In this document: piece by piece, positions 1-9,245 of the stretch | Layout: every line of letters begins with the position of its first letter | How positions within the stretch are numbered: the first letter of the stretch is position 1 | Origin: Algoriphagus faecimaris | GTDB taxonomy: Bacteria > Bacteroidota > Bacteroidia > Cytophagales > Cyclobacteriaceae | Length of the DNA stretch: 64,000 nt | Direction of reading: 5' to 3' | NCBI RefSeq assembly: GCF_900101705.1 | Contig: NZ_FNAC01000013.1 | Span: 1-64,000 of the forward strand | Translations under genes and position numbers: made by a program | Notes under the pieces: model-generated | What the model was told of the DNA's origin: nothing | Databases searched by the model: none | What the model saw: only the letters and a program-made list of their open reading frames with translations

Positions 1-60
1 GGGATATAATCATCCCCCTGTGTGTCGCGCTCCCGTCATGGATATTTCATGATGTTTCAA

Positions 61-1548
61 TCAAAAGGTGAGCAGGGAAGAAGAAACCAAAGCCTCGAGT
101 AAAGCTAGGCTTTGGTATTGATTGTTGATTGCATTGATGCGCTTGAGCTGGTAATTAAGTAGCTGCTGATGTGCTTGAAGCACATTTTCAAGTGTGGTGG
201 CATTACTTGCATAGGCGGTTTCCAAAAGTTGTATTTGTTGGTTGACCAGTTCTATCTGAGCTTCGTAAAGAGAAAGATTACGCTCGCTTTCTTCCCAAGT
301 TCGAAAGGCCTCAGCCCACTCCATCGCAAGAAGGTTTTCAGTTTTATTTCTTTCCAGCCTTTTGGATTCCTGTAATAGCTCCGCTTCTTTTATTTTGGAC
401 TTGATTTTTTTCCGATAAATGGGAAGCGTGATATTAACCATGGGCATGATCATATTTTCACCTCCCATAAACATTCCGTTTTCTGGTCTTGGAGCAAAAG
501 TCATATAATTGACACCTGCACCCAGCATGGGTTTCCCTTCCAGATTTGCCATTTTGGCTTGCTGTTGATAGGCTCCAATCTCCGCATCGTACATTTCCAG
601 CATAGGGTTATTTTGCCAGATGCTGTCTAGGATTTCCTGTTTTTGTAAGGAAAGCTGAGGCTGAACCAGCTGTGATGGAAGATTGATTTTTGCATCTATC
701 CCTCTATTGAGTAGCTGATTGAATGTTATTTTTAGTGGTTCTTCATCGGCATGTAGTTGCTCGATGCTATTCTCCAATTCTTTGATCTCAATCTTTATTT
801 GAAGTACAGCATTTATGGTTGTTTCAGAGCTACTCATGGCAGCGGTACCCATGCCTTCAGCTGAAGAAGTCGAAGAGTTGTTAGATGTGTTTCCCATTGC
901 TGACATTCCCGATGAGGCGGAAGATGAATTAGAACTGGCAGCGGGAGTAGGTGAGGAGGGGCTAATTGTATTCCCCGAAGTACCGGATTTGAATCTCATC
1001 AAGGCCAATTCTTCGTATTTTTTTAGGAATTCAAGATTTTCCTGAGAAATCTCAATTTCTTCACGTAAACGAATCATTTCATACCAAGTCCGCTTGATTT
1101 GAAAGAAAAGCCGGTTTTTCTCTTCCAAAAAAAGCTGGTACTGAGCCTGAGCCATTTGATTAGCTTCTTTTTTTTGGGTGCTAATCATTCCAAACCAAGG
1201 AAACATCTGCATCAATCTGAAATCTGCCGATTGATTGCCCATAAACCTTTCCATCGGCTGTAAAAACACTCCCGCTTGCAATTCAGGATCCGGTAAGCTG
1301 GGTTGATGGCTTCGCTCAAGTGCCGCTTCATATCGCAAGTAGGAGGCCTTCAGACCTGGATTATTTTCTGCTGCTTCGAGAAGATAATCATCTAAGGATT
1401 GCGCCTGGATCTGTTCAGGTAAGAACAAGGAACCTTGTATGAGCAACCAGAGAAGTAGCATACCACAGTGCGGATTGACCTGTGGAAATAATAATTTCCA
1501 CTTTTCCGTTCTTGGTTGATATTTCAATTTCAAAGTCTTATTTGTCAT
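61..1548 (-). CDS. TolC/CusC-family outer-membrane efflux channel
   Basis: Probable outer-membrane channel that completes the heavy-metal RND pump encoded just upstream (4 bases separate it from the CusA-like stop). The 495-residue protein has the TolC-family layout: two repeats of long heptad-rich helices (about residues 55-190 and 300-490) around short strands. The hydrophobic stretch of the signal peptide lies at about residues 30-50, after a long charged N-terminus, so Met30 (ATG near 1461) is an alternative start; the upstream ATG was kept because it couples tightly to cusA. Odd feature: a Ser/Asn/Met-rich low-complexity insert at about residues 195-245, absent from classical TolC. TolC-family membership is clear; copper or silver as substrate is inferred from context only. 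Confidence 0.88.
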   Translation of the reverse strand: MTNKTLKLKYQPRTEKWKLLFPQVNPHCGMLLLWLLIQGSLFLPEQIQAQSLDDYLLEAAENNPGLKASYLRYEAALERSHQPSLPDPELQAGVFLQPMERFMGNQSADFRLMQMFPWFGMISTQKKEANQMAQAQYQLFLEEKNRLFFQIKRTWYEMIRLREEIEISQENLEFLKKYEELALMRFKSGTSGNTISPSSPTPAASSNSSSASSGMSAMGNTSNNSSTSSAEGMGTAAMSSSETTINAVLQIKIEIKELENSIEQLHADEEPLKITFNQLLNRGIDAKINLPSQLVQPQLSLQKQEILDSIWQNNPMLEMYDAEIGAYQQQAKMANLEGKPMLGAGVNYMTFAPRPENGMFMGGENMIMPMVNITLPIYRKKIKSKIKEAELLQESKRLERNKTENLLAMEWAEAFRTWEESERNLSLYEAQIELVNQQIQLLETAYASNATTLENVLQAHQQLLNYQLKRINAINNQYQSLALLEALVSSSLLTF

Positions 1549-1552
1549 GACT

Positions 1553-4500
1553 TTAGGCGTTTAATTCCTCGGTAAAAACCTTGGAGTTGTTTTTAAATTT
1601 TCGCTCTGCCCACCAGCAGTAGAGTGTGGGGACTATGAATACTGTGGTGACTTCCAGAATCATCCCGCCCAAAGCAGGAATAGCCATGGGAATCATAATA
1701 TCTGAACCTCTTCCAGTGGAGGTGAAAATTGGTAGCAAAGCTAAAAATGTGGTAGCGGTGGTCATCATACAGGGAAGAATTCTTCTTTTTCCTGCTTCAA
1801 GCACAGCTTCTCTTATTTCTTTGATGGATTTAGGTTCGTTTTCCCTGAAGCTTTGATCCAAATAGGAGGCAACTACTACACCGTCATCAGTGGCTATACC
1901 GAACAATGCAATAAAACCGACCCAAACGGCTACGCTGAGATTGTAGACCTTCATTTGAAAAAGGTCTCGCATATTATTTCCGAAAAGACTGAAATTCATA
2001 AACCAATCCTGTCCATAGAACCAAATCATTAAAAATCCTCCTGAAAAGGCCATTGCTATTCCTACAAATACAAATAGCGAGGTAGACACAGCCCTAAACT
2101 GAAAATAAAGGATCAGAAATATCAAGATCAAAGAAAGAGGAACCACAACCGAAAGGCGCTTTTCAGCCCGTAGCTGATTTTCATAAGAGCCAGAGAACTG
2201 AAAGCGCACTCCATTAGGAATTTCCAACTCGCCAGAGTCAATTTTTCCTTGAATGTAGCGCTGTGCATCTTCAACCACAGTTACCTCTGCGAATCCAGGC
2301 ATCTTGTCTAACAATACATAACCTACTAAGAAGCTGTTTTCTCCACGGATCATATCCGGCCCAGGGCGATAGGAAATTTTTGCCAACTGCCCGAGAGGGA
2401 TGTAGCTTCCTAAAGGAGTCGGTACTTGTAGATTTTCAATCGCGTAGGGGTCGTCTCTAAACTCCCGAGCGTACCTAACTCTAATTGGAAATCGCTCTCT
2501 TCCCTCTACCGTGGTACTGAGTTTCATGCCTCCTATGGCCGTCTCAATAAAATCTTGAACATCGACGACATTCATTCCATACCGGGAGATCTGATCTCTA
2601 TCTATATCTAGTTCTAAGTAGGGCTTTCCTACGATTCGATCTGCAAAAACAGCTTCTTTTTTGACAGAAGGGACCTCTTTAAGGTATTTTTCCAACTCTA
2701 AACCAAAGGATTCAATCGTTTGTAAATCTGGGCCATATACTTTTATTCCCATAGGAGCTCTCATGCCTGTTTGCAGCATGACGAGTCGAGTTTCAATAGG
2801 TTGTAGCTTGGGAGAGGAGGTGACCCCCGGTAGATTGACTACGTTGACGATTTCATCCCAGATGTCATCTGCTGTTTGAATATGATCTCTCCATTGGCGA
2901 AAATATTCTCCATTTTCATCAGGGATTAGATCCTCCACTTGAATTTGATTGGGAGACATGGTGCCCCGATCATACAGTGACCCATCTTTCAATTCATATT
3001 TTCCATCTTTTATTTTAAATCTTAGCCGATTACCGTTTAGGTCCGTGGCATATTCTGATTTATAATTGATGGTATTTTCAAACATATTCATCGGAGCAGG
3101 GTCGATGGCGGTTTCTGCTCGCCCTGCTTTGCCCACTACCATATCCACTTCAGGTATCGCAGTGACTAGCATATCAAGTCGCTGTAAAACTTCTTTATTT
3201 TCCTCGACACCTGCGTGAGGCATAGTGGTAGGCATTAATAGAAAGGAACCTTCATTGAGTGAAGGCATGAATTCCTTGCCCAATCCAGGGAAAGTATGTG
3301 TCAATCCAGACCAAAACCCTGTAGTTCGGATGTTGATTCCTACGCTATCGAAGGCTTTGGGTACGATGCCAAATACACGCCCAAACCCCAACCAAACACT
3401 TACACCAAGAAGAATCACTAATAAAGGGAAGAGTAGGAAAGTCCCTTTGTTGGCCAGGCACCAATTTAGGATTTGGGGGTAAATTCGGATGAATCCTGCA
3501 AAACTACCCAAGACCAAGCCTAAGAGAAGGGCAATAAATATAAAGTTGGTGAATGTGCTCACTGATACACCTAATGGCATCCACTGCTGTGTCAAAAGCC
3601 AGGCAACAAATACTAGGGTGACTGTAATGATGAGCAGGTTTTTATTCTTTCCGATACTTTCTGGAAAATGAAAAGAGAGGCTATGTACCAGCCCGTAGCC
3701 GAAAAGTAACCAACCTCCCCATGACCAAAAAGTGAAAGCGATCAAAGGGCCAAGGATTAGTAATCCGTAATTCAAATAACGGCCAATTTTGCCTTTTGCA
3801 CTTTTCAAACTGAAGATCCAATGTGAAAAAGCCGGCATAATCAGCAGCGTGAAGATCACCGCTGAGATCAAAGCAAAAGTTTTGGTATAAGCCAAAGGTC
3901 CGAAAAGCTTGCCCTCTGCTGCTTGTAGTGTAAAGACAGGCAAGAAGCTAATTATTGTAGTACTGACAGCGGTTAGGATGGCACCCGAAACTTCTGCAGA
4001 GGCAAGGTAAACGGTCTTGAGTTTGGACTCTCCTTTAGGGGCCATTTCTAGATGTCGAAGGACATTTTCATTGAGAATGATTCCTAAATCTACCATGGTC
4101 CCAATAGCAATGGCTATCCCTGAAAGGGCGACGATATTGGCATCGACCCCGGTATACTTCATAAAGATGAAGCACATTAATACTGCTAAGGGTAGTAGGG
4201 CCGAAATCAAAAGTGATGCTCTCAGATTATACACCATCACTATTATCACGAGGATGGTAATCAATATTTGTAGGCTGATAGCTTCATAAAGTGTCCCTAA
4301 TGTCTCATAGATAAGACCTGTACGATCATAAAATGGCACTAGGGTCACCTTGGAGGTAGTACCGTCTGCCAAAGTCTTGGTAGGAAGGCCTTGGGAAAGC
4401 TTTTCTATCTCAGCTTTGACTCCTTCTATCACTTGTAGAGGATTGTCACCATACCTAGCAATGACGACTCCGCCCACTGCTTCTGCACCGCTTTTATCCA

Positions 4501-5383
4501 AGATACCTGACATGTTTCTAGGCTGTGGGCCAATATTTACTCTTGCCACATCCTGGATCCTGATGGGAATATTATTGGTGACTTTTACTACTGCCTTGTC
4601 CAAGTCGGCTAACTCTTCCACATAGCCCAATCCTCTGATGAAATAATCTACCCGATTGACCTCAATGGTATTGGCAGAAACGTCAAGGTTTGATTTGCGG
4701 ACAGCTTCCATTACATCCATCAGACTCACATCGTTAGCTTTCAATGCACTAGGGTCTACATCGACTTGGTATTCTTTGACGTAGCCGCCTACGGAAGCTA
4801 CCTCAGCGACGCCTTCCACCGCAGTAAGAGAGTAACGGACATAGTAATCTTGGATAGTTCTGAGTTCATGAAGGTCCCATCCTCCCGTGGGATTTCCTTC
4901 TTCGTCCCGCCCTTCGAGTGTATACCAAAAAACCTGACCTAAAGCCGTAGCATCAGGGCCTAGTTTGGGTTGTACGTCTTCTGGCAATAAATCGACAGGA
5001 AGTGAATTGAGCTTTTCCAAAACACGAGAACGGCTCCAATAAAACTCTATATCGTCCTCGAAAATGATATAGATGCTAGAAAAACCAAAGGCCGAACTTG
5101 ACCTGACACTTTTCACGCCGGGGAGCCCCAAGAGTGAAGTAGTCAAGGGGTAGGTGATTTGATCCTCTACATCTTGAGGAGATCGACCCATCCATTCAGT
5201 AAATACGATTTGTTGGTTTTCCCCAATATCAGGAATGGCATCTACGGGAACAGGATCTCGAGGAAGTATCCCCACATTCCAGTTGAAAGGTGCCGTAACA
5301 ATACCCCAGCCTATAATCAGTAGGAGGAATAAAATCGTGACTAGTTTATTTTCAAGAAAATACTTGACGATTCGGTTTATCAT
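1553..5383 (-). CDS. cusA: CusA/CzcA-type heavy-metal efflux RND transporter
   Basis: Inner-membrane proton-driven pump that moves heavy metals, probably Cu(I)/Ag(I), from periplasm or cytoplasm to the outer-membrane channel. At 1276 residues it is longer than the usual 1030-1050. The N-terminal TM, porter domains and TM4 proton-relay motif GTMVDLGI (Asp432) are present. Met-containing motifs MPTTMPHAG, DPAPMNMFEN and VMLQTGM correspond, by recall of the family, to the three-methionine copper site of E. coli CusA. The extra length is an additional hydrophobic stretch at about residues 530-690, within the first TM bundle. It follows the HYC_CC_PP-like gene and precedes the TolC gene on the same strand. 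No CusB adaptor is adjacent within the window. Metal specificity is inferred. Confidence 0.93.
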   Translation of the reverse strand: MINRIVKYFLENKLVTILFLLLIIGWGIVTAPFNWNVGILPRDPVPVDAIPDIGENQQIVFTEWMGRSPQDVEDQITYPLTTSLLGLPGVKSVRSSSAFGFSSIYIIFEDDIEFYWSRSRVLEKLNSLPVDLLPEDVQPKLGPDATALGQVFWYTLEGRDEEGNPTGGWDLHELRTIQDYYVRYSLTAVEGVAEVASVGGYVKEYQVDVDPSALKANDVSLMDVMEAVRKSNLDVSANTIEVNRVDYFIRGLGYVEELADLDKAVVKVTNNIPIRIQDVARVNIGPQPRNMSGILDKSGAEAVGGVVIARYGDNPLQVIEGVKAEIEKLSQGLPTKTLADGTTSKVTLVPFYDRTGLIYETLGTLYEAISLQILITILVIIVMVYNLRASLLISALLPLAVLMCFIFMKYTGVDANIVALSGIAIAIGTMVDLGIILNENVLRHLEMAPKGESKLKTVYLASAEVSGAILTAVSTTIISFLPVFTLQAAEGKLFGPLAYTKTFALISAVIFTLLIMPAFSHWIFSLKSAKGKIGRYLNYGLLILGPLIAFTFWSWGGWLLFGYGLVHSLSFHFPESIGKNKNLLIITVTLVFVAWLLTQQWMPLGVSVSTFTNFIFIALLLGLVLGSFAGFIRIYPQILNWCLANKGTFLLFPLLVILLGVSVWLGFGRVFGIVPKAFDSVGINIRTTGFWSGLTHTFPGLGKEFMPSLNEGSFLLMPTTMPHAGVEENKEVLQRLDMLVTAIPEVDMVVGKAGRAETAIDPAPMNMFENTINYKSEYATDLNGNRLRFKIKDGKYELKDGSLYDRGTMSPNQIQVEDLIPDENGEYFRQWRDHIQTADDIWDEIVNVVNLPGVTSSPKLQPIETRLVMLQTGMRAPMGIKVYGPDLQTIESFGLELEKYLKEVPSVKKEAVFADRIVGKPYLELDIDRDQISRYGMNVVDVQDFIETAIGGMKLSTTVEGRERFPIRVRYAREFRDDPYAIENLQVPTPLGSYIPLGQLAKISYRPGPDMIRGENSFLVGYVLLDKMPGFAEVTVVEDAQRYIQGKIDSGELEIPNGVRFQFSGSYENQLRAEKRLSVVVPLSLILIFLILYFQFRAVSTSLFVFVGIAMAFSGGFLMIWFYGQDWFMNFSLFGNNMRDLFQMKVYNLSVAVWVGFIALFGIATDDGVVVASYLDQSFRENEPKSIKEIREAVLEAGKRRILPCMMTTATTFLALLPIFTSTGRGSDIMIPMAIPALGGMILEVTTVFIVPTLYCWWAERKFKNNSKVFTEELNA

Positions 5384-5465
5384 ATATCATGAGGTTTAGC
5401 ATTAAGAATTTCCCATTCTGTGTAGAAGGGCTTGCCTATGACAGCAGAGCTGCCAAACCTCAGGT

Positions 5466-5879
5466 CTAGATCAGGTAGGTTTCATACAGGATATGAAGTT
5501 CCTGTAGAAGAGGAGGGGAGGAAAAATATTCTTTTTCGTCATTAGCTTGAAAGAAAAAATCACTTCCAAAAGTAATAATATGAAAAAGTGCAACAGCAAA
5601 ATTTAGGTCTAACGCTATCGTTAATTTTTTAAGCTGAGTTTCTTCATCAACTTGGAGATGCTCGGTAATATTTTCGCAGCAGGTGTTTTCATCCTGCTTA
5701 TTATCTTCCTTGTTTTCGCTGTGGTCCATCGGCATTGCCATTCCACAGTCCAGGTGCTTTTGACCAAAACCAATTTCAGAATTCATCGCATAACCCATAC
5801 AAAAATGGGTAGTCTTTGCCATCCCAACGGAGGAAAAGAATACAAATAATGCCATGAATATGGAAATGAAAGGTTTCAT
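5466..5879 (-). CDS. Small exported Cys/His protein, HYC_CC_PP-like
   Basis: A 137-residue protein with an N-terminal signal peptide or anchor (residues 1-21), followed by short metal-ligand-like motifs: HFCMGY, HLDCGM, MPMDH and a CC pair in ENTCCEN. These resemble the small Bacteroidota proteins called HYC_CC_PP, which are often found beside copper efflux genes. It sits 82 bases upstream of the CusA-like gene and downstream of the HMA chaperone gene, all on the minus strand. A periplasmic metal-binding role is plausible but inferred; no enzymatic motif is seen. Confidence 0.7.
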   Translation of the reverse strand: MKPFISIFMALFVFFSSVGMAKTTHFCMGYAMNSEIGFGQKHLDCGMAMPMDHSENKEDNKQDENTCCENITEHLQVDEETQLKKLTIALDLNFAVALFHIITFGSDFFFQANDEKEYFSSPPLLQELHILYETYLI

Positions 5880-5934
5880 CGATTCAAAAGTACGGAAATT
5901 AATTTTATTTGTTCAAAATAGCTTCACTACTTCT

Positions 5935-5977
5935 GACATAAGGCATGAGTTAAGTCCTTGATCTTATGCCTTATGTC
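5935..5977. promoter_or_regulatory. Perfect 12-bp inverted repeat in the copper cluster
   Basis: The arms GACATAAGGCAT (5935-5946) and ATGCCTTATGTC (5966-5977) are exact reverse complements with a 19-base spacer. They lie between the stop of the HMA chaperone gene and the start of the HYC_CC_PP-like gene. There is no T-tract on either side, so this is not a typical intrinsic terminator. It may be an mRNA hairpin that stabilises the upstream transcript or a binding site for a dimeric regulator. Confidence 0.35.
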
Positions 5978-5998
5978 GGTTCAGTAGTTTCTTTGCAC

Positions 5999-6208
5999 TT
6001 AGATTTCCTCTGCTATAAACCCAGCTCTTAACACCGCTTTTTTTATGTCTGCGGCTTCAAGACTTTCTGTTTGAACACTGAGGGTGCGCTGTGGATCTTC
6101 AAGGTTCACTTCCCAATTATTGATTCCACTTTGCTCGTTGAGCTTTGGGCTTACTTTTGAGAGGCAATTAGTACACTGGATGTTGGTTTTAAATTTCAAG
6201 GTTTTCAT
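5999..6208 (-). CDS. HMA-domain copper chaperone-like protein
   Basis: A 69-residue single heavy-metal-associated domain (ferredoxin-like beta-alpha-beta fold). The metal-binding loop is IQCTNCLSK with a CxxC pair at residues 12 and 15. The central LxV strand and the C-terminal VLRAGFIAEEI match the end of HMA domains. It lies 46 bases downstream of copA on the same strand, which fits delivery of Cu(I) to CopA or use as a copper buffer (inference). The GMTC signature before the CxxC is replaced by KTNIQC, which is common in stand-alone Bacteroidota HMA proteins. Confidence 0.82.
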   Translation of the reverse strand: MKTLKFKTNIQCTNCLSKVSPKLNEQSGINNWEVNLEDPQRTLSVQTESLEAADIKKAVLRAGFIAEEI

Positions 6209-6254
6209 GCTATAATTTTTATTTGGTGAATAAATGGTGCTAACTGTATTGATT

Positions 6255-8480
6255 TTAAAGAGCTTTAGCCTTTAATCTCAGGCTATTCATGACTACAGAG
6301 ACCGAGCTGAAAGCCATCGCTGCACCTGCAATCATAGGGTCTAGTAGAAACCCATTGATCGGATAGAGTATCCCTGCTGCTATCGGAATTCCGATCACAT
6401 TGTAAACAAAAGCCCAGAAAAGATTTTGACGTATCCCACGTACAGTCTGATGAGAAAGCTTGAAAGCCTGTGGGATTTTCAGGAGATCAGAGGTAATCAA
6501 AGTAATCTTGGCTACGTCCATAGCGATATCCGAACCGTGCCCCATGGCTATACTTACATCGGCTTGTGCTAAGGCTTCGGAATCGTTGATCCCATCTCCA
6601 ACCATAGCTACTTTTTTACCTTTTTGCTGAAGTTCTCGGACAATCTGTGCTTTGTCCTGTGGTAAGAGACTGGCCTTAATGTGAGAGATTCCTACCTCGG
6701 AAGCTATAGCTGTTGCCGTTTCTAAATTGTCACCTGTAAGCATCCATACATCAATATGTTGGTCTTTAAGCTTTTGAATGGCGTTTTTAGAACTTGCTTT
6801 CACTTGATCACGGATTCCAAGAATGGCAATTACTTTATTTTCAGAGGCAAAATAGATGATTGTTTGCGCATTTTTAGCCCAATCATCAGCTTTGGTGGCA
6901 ATCTCTGAGGGGACAGTAATTCCCACTTCCTGGATGAGCGCGTAATTTCCCGCCCAATAAGTTGTCTCCTTTAATTGGCCTTTTACGCCTTTACCGGTAA
7001 TACTTTCAAATTGTGATAGCGGAATTTTTTTGATTTTTTTCTCCTGAAAATATCGCTGAATGGCTTCCGCTAGGGGATGTTCGGAGACAGATTCTAATCC
7101 ATAAAGTACAGAAGAAAGCTGCTCCTCGTCTTCCTTTTCGATAAACCAAGCAATTTCTTGGACGGTTGGCTTTCCAGAAGTGATTGTGCCTGTCTTATCC
7201 AATAGTAATGTGTCTATTTCGCGAGCTAACTCTAGGCTCTCGGCATCTTTGATTAAGATTTGATGTTCGGCACCTTTACCCATACCCACCATGATAGCAG
7301 TAGGAGTAGCGAGCCCAAGGGCACAGGGGCAAGCAATTACCAGTACAGAAATAGAGGTTAGGAGTGCCTGAGTAAATGCATTTTCTCCGCCTATAAGCAT
7401 CCAAGTAACGAAGGTGACTATTGAAATCAGGATGACGGTTGGAACAAAAATGCCTGCTATTTTATCTACTAACTTTTGGACAGGAGCTTTACTTCCTTGG
7501 GCCTTTTGCACACTTTGGATAATCTGTGCAAGCATAGTCTCTGAGCCTACTTTCTCAGCCTCAAATTGGAAACTTCCCTTTTGATTTAAAGTGCCTGCAA
7601 AGACGGAGTCCGTTTTCTTCTTTTCTAAGGGGAGAGGCTCTCCCGATATCATGCTTTCATCCACAAAGGACATTCCTGATAGTACTTTTCCGTCAACAGG
7701 GATTTTTTCTCCCGGCTTGACAAGGATATGCATGCCTTTTTTGACCTCCTCGATGGGAATAGTCCGTTCCGACTCACCTTCTAAAATGGTCAAGGTTTTG
7801 GCCTGTAGTCCCATCAGTTTTCTTATGGCTTCTCCTGTTCCGGTCTTGGCCCGCTCTTCGAGTAATTTACCAAAAGAGATAAAAGTAATAATCACCGTAG
7901 CCGCCTCGTAGTAAACATGAGGACTAAGTCCTTGGCGGAGCCAAAATTCCGGATTTAGTGTATTAAAGACGCTAAATATGAAGGCAATTCCTGTACTCAG
8001 TGCCACCAAAGTGTCCATATTGGCTTTACCGTGACGAGCTTGCTTCCATGCATTTACAAAAAAATGGCCTCCAAAATAGAACAAAATAGGAATGGATAAA
8101 ACGAGAGAAATCCATCTCCCTGCTTGCCAATCCATGAAAAACATTCCAATGATAAAAACGGGAAGCGTCAAAATAGCAGCTCCTATCGATTGTTTTTTAA
8201 CTTTTTTATAGTGGTCTTTCTGATAGGTTTCCTGTGCATCTTGGGTGTTTTTACTTAAAATAAGTCCATAGCCCACATCTTGAAGTGCCTTATCTAAATC
8301 TTCGGCTGTGAGACTGTTTTCAAATTCTACCCAAACAGAGTTGGTGGCGAAATTTACCGAAGCGGCCTTTACTCCTTCGGTATAAGTCAAAATGGTCTCC
8401 ACGCTTGAGGCGCAGGCTGCACAGGTCATCCCTGTGACTGGAAAGGTTTTCTTTTGGAGATTATTTTCCACGGTTTGCAT
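6255..8480 (-). CDS. copA: Cu(I)-translocating P1B-type ATPase CopA
   Basis: Inner-membrane ATPase exporting Cu(I) (or Ag) from the cytoplasm. The 741-residue protein begins with one HMA domain (GMTCAAC, Cys20 and Cys23), then an actuator domain with ISGEP. The intramembrane metal site is CPC at residues 384-386, the phosphorylation motif is DKTGT with Asp428, the P1B-specific SEHPLAEAI follows at about 465, and the hinge is [15 protein letters not shown]. Eight TM segments are expected and visible in the hydrophobicity pattern. Length and motifs are full and intact. It follows the HMA-AraC regulator gene and precedes the HMA chaperone, making a regulator-ATPase-chaperone unit. An inverted repeat lies immediately upstream of its start codon. 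Confidence 0.96.
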   Translation of the reverse strand: MQTVENNLQKKTFPVTGMTCAACASSVETILTYTEGVKAASVNFATNSVWVEFENSLTAEDLDKALQDVGYGLILSKNTQDAQETYQKDHYKKVKKQSIGAAILTLPVFIIGMFFMDWQAGRWISLVLSIPILFYFGGHFFVNAWKQARHGKANMDTLVALSTGIAFIFSVFNTLNPEFWLRQGLSPHVYYEAATVIITFISFGKLLEERAKTGTGEAIRKLMGLQAKTLTILEGESERTIPIEEVKKGMHILVKPGEKIPVDGKVLSGMSFVDESMISGEPLPLEKKKTDSVFAGTLNQKGSFQFEAEKVGSETMLAQIIQSVQKAQGSKAPVQKLVDKIAGIFVPTVILISIVTFVTWMLIGGENAFTQALLTSISVLVIACPCALGLATPTAIMVGMGKGAEHQILIKDAESLELAREIDTLLLDKTGTITSGKPTVQEIAWFIEKEDEEQLSSVLYGLESVSEHPLAEAIQRYFQEKKIKKIPLSQFESITGKGVKGQLKETTYWAGNYALIQEVGITVPSEIATKADDWAKNAQTIIYFASENKVIAILGIRDQVKASSKNAIQKLKDQHIDVWMLTGDNLETATAIASEVGISHIKASLLPQDKAQIVRELQQKGKKVAMVGDGINDSEALAQADVSIAMGHGSDIAMDVAKITLITSDLLKIPQAFKLSHQTVRGIRQNLFWAFVYNVIGIPIAAGILYPINGFLLDPMIAGAAMAFSSVSVVMNSLRLKAKAL

Positions 8481-8506
8481 AGTACAAAGATCGGATCTTT
8501 CGTACT
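8481..8506. promoter_or_regulatory. Inverted repeat abutting the copA start codon
   Basis: On the plus strand AGTACAAAGAT (8481-8491) faces ATCTTTCGTACT (8495-8506): an inverted repeat with one extra base in the right arm, directly next to the copA ATG at 8480. The position allows either an operator for a metal-responsive regulator or an mRNA hairpin affecting initiation. The ligand is unknown; the HMA-AraC protein next door is the obvious candidate binder (inference). Confidence 0.35.
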
Positions 8507-8563
8507 CTAGTCTGTTATGAAATTTTGAGAAAAACTTATAAAATTTTGAGGGTTTGAAATGGC

Positions 8564-9133
8564 TTAAAGCTCATCCAGGTTTTTTCGCTTTCCGGAATTT
8601 TGTTTGAATTGGGAAGGAGTCATTCCTGTCTCTTTTTTAAATAGAGATGAGAGGTAAGCGGCAGAACTATAGCCCAGTAGAAAAGCTATTTCAGCCATTC
8701 CTTTTTCATCATAAAGGATCCATTCCTTGGCTTTTTCGACCTTTAGTCTCGTAATATACTTCTCGATAGTCAATCCTTCCACTTGAGAAAAAAGCCTACT
8801 CATTTGAGCGTAGTCTTGATCTAACTTTTGTTCTAAAAATTCAGAGTAATTAGTGGATAAAATTTCTTCGGAATGATGGATTTGATGAATCAAAGTGTTT
8901 TTGATGATTTGAATCAAGGAAGCGTTTTTTGACTCTAAAATTTCAAAGCCCTGCTCTTTCAGACGCTGTGAAAGTGCTTGGTGTTGCTTCTCATTGAGAT
9001 GTTGATCTAGGTCTATTACACCCAAGTCTACAGATCGAAAGTCAATCGCTAGATCTGTTAAGATGTGTTTTATCGCTTGCACACAGCGCGGACAGACCAT
9101 GTTTTTGACTCGGATTTGTATTGGTTTCTCCAT
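8564..9133 (-). CDS. AraC-family regulator with N-terminal HMA-like metal domain
   Basis: A 189-residue cytoplasmic regulator. Residues 1-70 form a heavy-metal-associated-like domain with the ligand pair CPRC (about residues 14-17) in the loop [10 protein letters not shown]. Residues about 85-185 form an AraC/XylS DNA-binding domain with two helix-turn-helix motifs ([20 protein letters not shown] is the second recognition helix region) and the typical end [13 protein letters not shown]. The layout is known in Bacteroidota next to copper genes and suggests a one-component Cu/Ag sensor controlling copA (inference). It lies 83 bases upstream of copA on the same strand. It is much shorter than sugar-binding AraC proteins. 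Confidence 0.87.
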   Translation of the reverse strand: MEKPIQIRVKNMVCPRCVQAIKHILTDLAIDFRSVDLGVIDLDQHLNEKQHQALSQRLKEQGFEILESKNASLIQIIKNTLIHQIHHSEEILSTNYSEFLEQKLDQDYAQMSRLFSQVEGLTIEKYITRLKVEKAKEWILYDEKGMAEIAFLLGYSSAAYLSSLFKKETGMTPSQFKQNSGKRKNLDEL

Positions 9134-9185
9134 GGTTAAAAAAGGTATCTGAATTTTAAAAAGTTCACATGCTACAAGAAGGAAG

Positions 9186-9219
9186 AAAAAAATCCTGACT
9201 TCAACGAAGTCAGGATTTT
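9186..9219 (-). terminator. Intrinsic terminator after the adaptor/TolC operon
   Basis: A perfect 14-bp stem (arms 9189-9202 and 9206-9219, core ATCCTGACTTC) with the loop AAC. On the minus strand it is followed by a run of T. It lies 26 bases beyond the stop of the adaptor gene and before the AraC gene, so it separates the two minus-strand transcription units. Confidence 0.85.
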
Positions 9220-9245
9220 ATAGGATCGATATAAGTACTATTGAT

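Noticed and set aside
1-60. Start of a possible cusB gene at the left edge
   Set aside because: The minus-strand frames hit stops within a few codons (for example ATG AAA TAT CCA TGA); no adaptor sequence is visible, and an ATG at 13 on the minus strand gives only four codons before the edge.
815-1045. 76-residue plus-strand ORF opposite the TolC-like gene
   Set aside because: It is the antisense of the Ser-rich insert; composition is dominated by Glu, Val and Ala from that repeat and there is no recognisable domain.
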